Below are positions 59,601 through 64,000 of a stretch of 64,000 nucleotides of DNA, one piece after another. Both the position numbers and the translations under genes were made by a program. Positions within the stretch are counted from its first letter, which is position 1; each line of letters opens with the position of its first letter. The DNA lies in NCBI GenBank assembly GCA_023142215.1, contig JAGLJW010000022.1, positions 7,978 to 71,977 on the forward strand. Direction: 5' to 3'. The notes below the pieces were generated by a model. That model worked only from the letters and a program-made list of their open reading frames with translations, was not told the origin of the DNA and did no database searches. Source of the DNA: Candidatus Parcubacteria bacterium. GTDB lineage: Bacteria > Patescibacteriota > Patescibacteriia > Patescibacteriales > UBA12075.

Positions 59601-62187
59601 AGCAATCGTGAGCAAGGTAATTTGGAAGTAGTTTTTGATAGATTAAGGAATTTTTAGCGTGATAATCAACATAAGAAGTTGTATTTGGTCCTCTTTCTAA
59701 TTTGACACCATCAATTAAACAACAATCCCCTGTAATACAAGAATTGGCGTCAGTAATATTAATAATTTGATATGATACTTGTTGTTCTGATGTATTAAAC
59801 TGGTGCGTCACACTAAATCTTTGCCAGTTTCCTGTGGTATTTAAAGTAGTAGATGAATGATCAAGCACCCAATTGGAATCAGAACCAATTAATAATGAAG
59901 GATTGCCACAATTTTTAGCATAAAGCGATAAAGTATAAATTTCATTCCGTAAATTAATATTAATACCAGAAACATCATCAAAACTAGATGGCACAGTTAT
60001 TGGTCCAAAATCAGCAGTTAGATGCCTGCTCTGATCACCAAAATAGGAATCACTTGACTCAAAATTTCCATCTTCAAAATTTCCATTATAATATAAATTA
60101 GTACCAAGACTAGATTTTGTTCTAATAAATTCATGACAACCATCATCAAGCATATCACACCTTTCAACATCTTTATCAAAATATATATCATCTGGTACTC
60201 CAAGTGCTATATATTCATCCCATAAAACAATATCATCAGCTATATTGTCATTAGCATGAGAATATTGATCACCAGATAGTAAATCAGCTTGAATATATCT
60301 TTTACAACCAACTACATCTGCAATACAACTATAACCAGAAATTCCATGATTTACTGTATTTTCCAAATAAGCTGTTGTTTTTCCATCACGACTTCTAAAA
60401 GCCTGACAAGTATTATACAAAGGATTACAAACCTCAGAATCAAAATTCCATTTCCTACGCTCTTTAGTACAATATCCATAAAATTCACAAGCACCACTTC
60501 TACTCTCCTGAATACAAGTTTGTTCATCAGCACAATAATTCGTTTTACGAGAAATCTTTAAACGACTTTTTACGCCTTCACCAACTACGCTTTCAGCCAA
60601 AATTTCAGGACCAGGTCCTTCTTTCTTGCAATAATTTAATGGAGCTTTAAGTACCCAATTTGGATCAACCAAACCCTCACACCAATGATCAACTGGCTCA
60701 TAACCCTCATATTCATCATCGTAATCAAAACAATCAACTAAATCTTTTAAATTTTTAGCATTACCTTTCGCATTTGCAATTTTTATCAAATTAAAAAATT
60801 TAGCTTTCTCAGCACTAGCTACTTCTTTATCTTTCATATACTCAGCAGCGAGTTCCCAGCCAACTGGAATAATTCTAAACTTACGTAAAATAATCATTGA
60901 CCTGTGAGGAAAACCTTCTGTATAAGAAGGCTCAAGTCCGTCAGCATTAAAACCAAAAATACCTTTAGGATTCAAATATCCTTGCTTCATTGCCTCACCA
61001 ACAGTCATTCTATCTTCAATTGCTTGCCTAAACTCATCGGTAATAACACAATTTGTTGGACCAGCCTTTGTTGGATTTGGACAAGTTGAAAGTTCAGCTA
61101 AAATACCATAATCACCTCTAATAACAAAACTTGGCTCTATTATTTTTTTAAATTTATCTTTGGCACCAGCAACACCTCCCCCACCTCCTGAACCTGAAGA
61201 AGAATAATTAGATAATCCATAATCACCTGAATACGGATGCGTATATGTATCCATATCATCACCGATACTTTCCATCATTCTATTAAATAAAGTTATCGCT
61301 AATTGATTTAAAAAAACATTAATTGCATCAATAAAATTATTTTCGGTAGATAAAGTAAATTTATCAAAAAGACCTTCATATTGCATTTCAGCTTTAATTT
61401 TAGCAAGATCTGGTAAATTTTCTTGATGCCCTGCTAAATTTCTTATATCAAGCCAACGTTTATTCCAATACATGTCTCCTTCTTTTTCTTTTTTACGTAT
61501 CTCATTCCCCATTATTGCAAAAGATTCCAAAGCGATACCAAAATCATTAGAAATAGGATTAAACATGTCTTGGAATCTATTTAAAAAATCTTGATTACCA
61601 AGTTCTTGTTCCCAATTGTTTTTCATCTTTGAAAAAGTACACCTTGGCTTACTTGGCCTCATATGCTCTATTAAGCCAAGATGAATTTTCTGTTTGATTT
61701 CTATGCTTGGCTCACAAAGATTTATACCAAATTCATTGTTAAACCCATCCAAAAATTCTCCTGCAGCATTGTCAGCAATATTTTTCATATACTCTCCCCA
61801 GCCTTCCTTAATAAACATTGGTTTTTGCCCCCTGCCACCAGAACCTATCCATGTTGCCGTATCATAAGCAACTCTATTTAAAGCCTTACCAACAGCTGAA
61901 TGAAAAGCTTTTGCACCTGCTTTTTTAAGTGCTTCGGTTGCATCTTTCCAATCAAGATCTTCAACCCAATTCGTAACGGTTTCAGTAACATGTGTCCAAG
62001 TAGCTGATAGAATACCTGGATCATCAGTCTTAATCGCTACTCCTCCAGTTCCTGCTGGTATAGCAAACTCACCACCAAATGCATCAGCTGAAACCATTTT
62101 TTTATTTCCTAAGAAAAAAACAAAACCAAAAATAATAAAAACAATAATACCTATTTTAAATATTCTATTTTTTAAAAAATTATACAT
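53623..62187 (-). CDS. Giant secreted Cys-rich surface protein
   Basis: 2854 residues with a signal peptide or anchor (~10-34, ending VSADA). The first ~480 residues are helical, with a Gly-rich linker (SGSGGGGGVAGAK). From ~490 to ~2000 there are many cysteine pairs of the form C-x(5-9)-GC-x2-[YF] (DMLDDGCHEF, SASQDGCREYSG, PISESGCTEYV), several followed by jelly-roll, carbohydrate-binding-like modules (NGNFEDGNFES; DDFESGHVSGWS; NSDFSQD...DGW). Later come Cys-rich CPG/CIP loops and, near ~2690, a PKD-like VDWGDSNRT. It begins 22 bases after the 62210-62893 gene. Adhesion or a cell-surface appendage is inferred. Confidence 0.85.
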   Translation of the reverse strand: MYNFLKNRIFKIGIIVFIIFGFVFFLGNKKMVSADAFGGEFAIPAGTGGVAIKTDDPGILSATWTHVTETVTNWVEDLDWKDATEALKKAGAKAFHSAVGKALNRVAYDTATWIGSGGRGQKPMFIKEGWGEYMKNIADNAAGEFLDGFNNEFGINLCEPSIEIKQKIHLGLIEHMRPSKPRCTFSKMKNNWEQELGNQDFLNRFQDMFNPISNDFGIALESFAIMGNEIRKKEKEGDMYWNKRWLDIRNLAGHQENLPDLAKIKAEMQYEGLFDKFTLSTENNFIDAINVFLNQLAITLFNRMMESIGDDMDTYTHPYSGDYGLSNYSSSGSGGGGGVAGAKDKFKKIIEPSFVIRGDYGILAELSTCPNPTKAGPTNCVITDEFRQAIEDRMTVGEAMKQGYLNPKGIFGFNADGLEPSYTEGFPHRSMIILRKFRIIPVGWELAAEYMKDKEVASAEKAKFFNLIKIANAKGNAKNLKDLVDCFDYDDEYEGYEPVDHWCEGLVDPNWVLKAPLNYCKKEGPGPEILAESVVGEGVKSRLKISRKTNYCADEQTCIQESRSGACEFYGYCTKERRKWNFDSEVCNPLYNTCQAFRSRDGKTTAYLENTVNHGISGYSCIADVVGCKRYIQADLLSGDQYSHANDNIADDIVLWDEYIALGVPDDIYFDKDVERCDMLDDGCHEFIRTKSSLGTNLYYNGNFEDGNFESSDSYFGDQSRHLTADFGPITVPSSFDDVSGININLRNEIYTLSLYAKNCGNPSLLIGSDSNWVLDHSSTTLNTTGNWQRFSVTHQFNTSEQQVSYQIINITDANSCITGDCCLIDGVKLERGPNTTSYVDYHAKNSLIYQKLLPNYLAHDCYNIPGINYTYKVDYPDKCNDYARLCNEEEVGCELYTSIRTNMEIPAKIKDSDHCPEECDGYDSYLQAETVFDSLKNEYMIPETAKSCSSEAAGCDQFTNLDAVDDGGENIEYYTYMKQCTTTSEVIPNVNCSIFYTWEGSAESGLQIVSHVLEDDGSNYPEVYSNYYKGQTCASSTYDLLTNPMCREFYNQNGDIAYKFVHHTITCSNDCHPYRRTEVNVDPSVASVDCNGGLACDNNLSQGSDKCWQSSGVSGECISCINGGYWDVIHQSCIYLAIPREGEMCSASQDGCREYSGNLGANVKVIIEDDFESGHVSGWSNGAITADSLVSGESSLSVGGINLTSKNVSNIVQTNQAYIISFLAKPAGVSGNFDYIRFGTDPANPDKYISFNLGGIESKTLKAGEWRFYEFNLDDFNNASSTYIASTTGEMLYIGANTGFHIDSIRLIAISDRYYLIKNSSQIPDSCYDDIFDEYQGPEWNLGCAGYYDRDSDISYLRRFDQLCQDSSIGCEMMIDTHNSIATGTVVTMSQTTQKDKFVYVVYNPEKSCFETEKGCERLGQVVNYDGQEVHKNTYLINDPDIYNSILCMGGYEGCESWLSETEGETYFINPGDKICEHRKGYSDNTGQDWYTKRVKRCDDGFGAGAADNGVIDFNAIGNLQETNYCLKHTDCNNPILPIVCDSDSDCGGVNTYNKCIAGMCFHSCILEDNKTDIECAPNIAYNKTFGYNGVKIGQPTNDWVGLCPISESGCTEYVDSAASFSSNILFNSDFSQDLDVNGQSDGWTVAGNQTVYLKDNTLYKISVAGVNTATVTFAPIFHLQDDNSLNSVGFVNVGGVVSGSVFYVQNGGMATMLVTNTAHNNGSEVILKELIIEYQLKQEVDRTSCNGVVNINEGCVLFNERAFSGLNYAELIYDADIINLSPQSCTPGNCDSNALFKVSPDRACESWLACRSYLKDDDDGGNKCFDISLCNSLDNEGNCDSFELTKKENQSYVLPYSGKYANYSGYSKVGLKDGSLESDLYPLGNMEQLGEIAMISNGNFELYGADFYPVGWLSAQQGWNENKFSVINNPYSAQVEGIDYPVSGESFLKYSPAEGDIVSEFIDVEPGAEYTLSVKANTLNFKKGDGVDTLVLSLLISTFSATGTPVGSSAHPGSGVDLIQCVNQNGDEQKQTWYNGCGINFQGGLDWTEEQIKFIVGGNTKKIKITGYGKIYLSAQCCQKVAGPDPNCTDPLNRAFSPNATCASRGVTNLDTTAWGCTFGGGGIFPIEARGDSCVGNVYIDDMKIRPVLATKKISTSVFEEYVEQSCRLYPEGNALSCNYYEDSGIMKKGWHGYCLEYDKYPGDKDTCLLWYPIDKVKGEGIEEGAGYLDRFPVYYCQLAIGRSQLMVNRVFVNSKVVSVIFDLKPEEYIKRWKLHSVNIFMEYTHCAHKNHCGKHGSGNWTFNDPGDDPAIPVTVGNITGTFYFNNDDYLTSIKFVNSNGYCMCPGGRVQIYARDDYCDKIVQLVTSTGKNKFWSGRVYKGSDYMVPFLNYTYSTDYNPFGSIVPPVDYKSQDYWSVVSNPHEWDSNENLPGFQPLVVDLPALKARAGSPYACIGTTGDCKIPQEFVNVYQVNPYTTTIEAESALKKLFAQSYGHWTWNQTYECIGGTNNGDIMQGGCAPQCPDSTCVIPAGNYCDAGELIGAECVGDCLGCFDTNGVGTSINGWGCPADINMACCPGGNCIPNVLAKCATGTNVDILCDSSLTPGDNYCAPGGGDCVSNTLRYLPDSSVPEWSPPINVCASSTRELSPIEYCAYPPEIRNIKLNGLNVNTTLHKNGFVNLTFNSIVNSQQLPLILYSVDWGDSNRTVVTGVEMRDRSNANNPHSFYHLYSYWDLKSQHSVDQGTLEENIIYCADAGNMVAPNFGGASTITLPVAPTLNYCIVKPKVKIMDNWGWCSEGINTRPCLPRKQCRNLAGVYGGICGMDDHCPVVTDICEDSYVESDVYIIVAEN

Positions 62188-62209
62188 AAATTTTTAAAGC
62201 ACTAAATTA

Positions 62210-62893
62210 TTAATCTTTTAGCGTTTCCCTATATGACTTCATTAAATCTTCATCACTAATGTTGTTAACCATTTTTTTATCTATTCCAGCACTAATAAGC
62301 ATTTCTCTAATTGTTTTTACATTTGCTGTTCCATCTAAAAGTTGTTCATAACCTACTGCATTATCAACATTCGCATTTATACCATCTTGAACTTCAGAAA
62401 TATTAATTGCTGGAACTCTTGATTCTAAAATTACTGGTTCTTCATCAGCCAATCCACCATAACAATCTCTTCCAATAGGACAATTAGGGTCTTGATTAGT
62501 TTCAATTTCATCTTTATCTAAAATGCCATCACTATCCGTATCTTCTAAATATGGTGATGTTTTATAAATATTTAATTCATCATAATCTGATAATCCATCA
62601 CTATCGGAATCTTTAGATTTTTGTTCTAATAAACTATCAGATTCATTTTTATAAACCGAATTATTTTCAGTTGAATTATATTTTTTGAATGGCTCATTCA
62701 TGCCTCGCTTTAACTGAATAATCCCAATTATAAGAACAAATATACCAAAAAAAACTAAAGCTCCAGCAATTAATTTTCTACCTAAACTAAGATTTTGACT
62801 GTTACTTAAAGATGTTTCAGTAATATTTTCTCTATTTTTATCATCGTGAAACTCTTCATCCTGACTTCTTATCCCTAAATTTTCTTCATTCAT
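62210..62893 (-). CDS. Membrane-anchored protein with thrombospondin type 3 calcium-binding repeats
   Basis: 227 residues: acidic cytoplasmic N-terminus (~37 residues), one membrane helix (~42-62, GALVFFGIFVLIIGIIQL), then DSDSDGLSDYDELNIYKTSP and DTDSDGILDKDEIETNQDPNC, two clear thrombospondin type 3 (D-x-D-x-D-G) calcium-binding repeats, and a helical C-terminal domain (TIREMLISAGIDKKMVNNISDE). It is the first gene after the operon promoter and immediately precedes the giant surface protein, suggesting a Ca-dependent partner. Confidence 0.8.
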   Translation of the reverse strand: MNEENLGIRSQDEEFHDDKNRENITETSLSNSQNLSLGRKLIAGALVFFGIFVLIIGIIQLKRGMNEPFKKYNSTENNSVYKNESDSLLEQKSKDSDSDGLSDYDELNIYKTSPYLEDTDSDGILDKDEIETNQDPNCPIGRDCYGGLADEEPVILESRVPAINISEVQDGINANVDNAVGYEQLLDGTANVKTIREMLISAGIDKKMVNNISDEDLMKSYRETLKD

Positions 62894-62935
62894 GGAAATT
62901 TTATTCTAAGAAAAGTTATTAACAATTATATTGAT

Positions 62936-62963
62936 ATTATAACATAAATTCAATATTAAACAA
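62936..62963 (-). promoter_or_regulatory. Promoter of the secretion/giant-protein operon
   Basis: On the minus strand TTGTTT (62963-62958), 16 bases, TATAAT (62941-62936). Transcription would begin near 62929, 36 bases before the first start codon. I see no comparable promoter or terminator within the following 19 kb run. Confidence 0.6.
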
Positions 62964-62981
62964 AAAATAAAATAGTTAACA

Positions 62982-63953
62982 TTAACCTCTAATAATTAAA
63001 AATGCTATATAACAAACATAAATCCCAATTAGAACTCTGCCCTCTCTTTTATCTAATTCGTGCTTTTTGCCAGTAAAAATTAAAAATAAAAGTAAAATTG
63101 TAACAACAAACAAAACTATAAAATCAAAGTTTAGGGCTATTTCAAACGGAATTGATCTAATAGACGAGCTTATCCCGAGAACCCAAAATAAGTTAAAAAT
63201 ATTGGAACCAACAATATTACCAACTGCAATATCAGTATGCCCTCTGTATGCCGCCATACCAGACGCAGCAAGTTCAGGAAGTGATGTACCAATGGCTACT
63301 ACAGTCAAACCAATTAATGCTTCACTTAATCCAAAATATTGTGCAAAAAATATAGCATTATTAACAATCAATTGACCACCAAAAAATAATCCCAACAAAC
63401 CAAAAATAATCAATATAAAAGATGTTGAATTATTATAAATCAAAATTTTCTCATCATGAATATGCTCAACAATTCCCTCTTTTTCTTTGCTAATTCCAAA
63501 TGTATAATAAATAAAAATAACAAAAAATAAAATTAGAATAAAACCATCAATTCTACTTAAAATACTGACACTAGCACCATCAATTAAATAATCATTCACT
63601 AAAAAGCCAACAGCTAATATAGCTAACAATGATAAAGGAATTTCCTTATTGACGGTATTTTTTTTTACAATCAAAGGACGAATCATCGCCGATATACCAA
63701 GTATTAATAATGTATTGGAAATATTAGAGCCAATAATATTGCCCATTGCTACTCCAGCACTTCCTTTGATAGATGCAACAGCACTAACAATCAATTCTGG
63801 CATTGACGTTCCAAAGGCTACAATTGTTAAACCAATCACGAAATTAGAAATTCCATATTTCTTCGCTACGGAAGACGAACCTTCCACTAAAAAATCAGCC
63901 CCTTTGACCAAAAAAATAAACCCCAAAATAAACAATATTATATTCAATACCAT
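62982..63953 (-). CDS. Calcium/sodium antiporter (CaCA family)
   Basis: About 323 residues and ten membrane helices. The two inverted alpha repeats that form the ion path are clear: GLTIVAFGTSMPELIVSAVAS with GNIIGSNISNTLLILG, and GLTVVAIGTSLPELAASGMAA with GNIVGSNIFNLFWVLG. The conserved acidic residues in both PEL motifs are present. YrbG-type proteins exchange Na or H for Ca. The ATG at 63951-63953 (MVLNIILFILG) is preferred; one four codons upstream (63965) is possible. It may serve Ca homeostasis for the Ca-binding surface proteins next to it (inference). Confidence 0.92.
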   Translation of the reverse strand: MVLNIILFILGFIFLVKGADFLVEGSSSVAKKYGISNFVIGLTIVAFGTSMPELIVSAVASIKGSAGVAMGNIIGSNISNTLLILGISAMIRPLIVKKNTVNKEIPLSLLAILAVGFLVNDYLIDGASVSILSRIDGFILILFFVIFIYYTFGISKEKEGIVEHIHDEKILIYNNSTSFILIIFGLLGLFFGGQLIVNNAIFFAQYFGLSEALIGLTVVAIGTSLPELAASGMAAYRGHTDIAVGNIVGSNIFNLFWVLGISSSIRSIPFEIALNFDFIVLFVVTILLLFLIFTGKKHELDKREGRVLIGIYVCYIAFLIIRG

Positions 63954-63973
63954 AATTTTAACCATTAACTATA

Positions 63974-64000
63974 TGTATGTGTTATGTGTTATGTGTTATG
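63974..64000. repeat. TGTTATG tandem repeat at the window edge
   Basis: At least three 7-bp units identical to the array between gatC and gatA, upstream of the antiporter gene and running off the end of the window. Confidence 0.9.

Noticed and set aside
43924..62893. Integrative conjugative element
   Set aside because: No integrase, relaxase, coupling protein, attachment repeats or plasmid replication genes are seen, and the run is continuous with radA.

Overview
The window looks like a chromosome segment from a low-GC (roughly 28-30 %) member of the Candidate Phyla Radiation (Patescibacteria, Parcubacteria-like). The lines of evidence are a compact type IV pilus cluster carrying several different pseudopilins, a VirB4/PrgI/TrbL-type secretion cluster with a giant Cys-rich surface protein, NAD-dependent LigA beside gatC/gatA, and many short membrane-anchored proteins without recognisable family. 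TGA is used as a stop (for example in gatC), so the UGA-glycine code of Gracilibacteria/SR1 does not apply. This placement is inference from gene content; no rRNA is present.

Layout. 1-11.3 kb (minus strand): a surface-glycan cluster with five SAM methyltransferases (one FkbM-type, one cut by the window edge), five GT4 glycosyltransferases, one GT-A-like protein and an NAD-sugar epimerase, preceded by tRNA-Ser(GGA). 11.4-13.1 kb: a small accessory patch with a Schlafen/AlbA_2 regulator and decayed AbiEi/AbiEii toxin-antitoxin remnants. 13.1-17.8 kb: a DsbA-like protein without its cysteines, gatA, gatC and ligA, with (TGTTATG)n tandem repeats between them. 17.9-29.6 kb: a type IV pilus cluster read as pilM-pilN-pilO-pilB-pilT-like-pilC-pilin-pseudopilin-pilD-four minor pilins, with its own pilin promoter and a terminator inside it. 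29.7-31.7 kb (plus strand): a membrane-anchored beta-propeller protein and comFC. 31.8-32.1 kb: a long rod-shaped non-coding RNA with a strong promoter and a terminator. 32.2-38.4 kb (minus): a family-4 uracil-DNA glycosylase, then an accessory island with hicBA, decayed ORFs, a three-gene KAP-NTPase operon of unknown function, a conserved hypothetical and dinD. 38.5-41.6 kb: two tRNA-Ser genes (one inside a perfect inverted repeat), a membrane protein, tRNA-Arg(GCG) and recG. 41.8-62.9 kb (minus): one long operon-like run from a Ca-binding-repeat protein and a 2854-residue secreted Cys-rich protein through TrbL/VirB6-, PrgI- and VirB4-like components to a DsbA-type oxidoreductase and radA. 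63-64 kb: a sodium/calcium exchanger and another TGTTATG array.

How it fits together. Most of the window builds the cell surface: glycans, type IV pili used for attachment and DNA uptake (with comFC and recG as uptake and recombination partners), and a type IV secretion-like envelope machine. That machine lacks a relaxase, coupling protein and VirB11 here, so it is more likely an attachment or secretion device than a conjugation system. A Cys-rich giant protein with thiol-oxidase and Ca-binding partners fits an extracytoplasmic disulfide- and Ca-stabilised structure. The points that most deserve follow-up are the KAP-NTPase operon, the unclassified ncRNA at 31.88-32.05 kb, the giant protein with its secretion cluster, and the catalytically degenerate PilT and DsbA paralogues.
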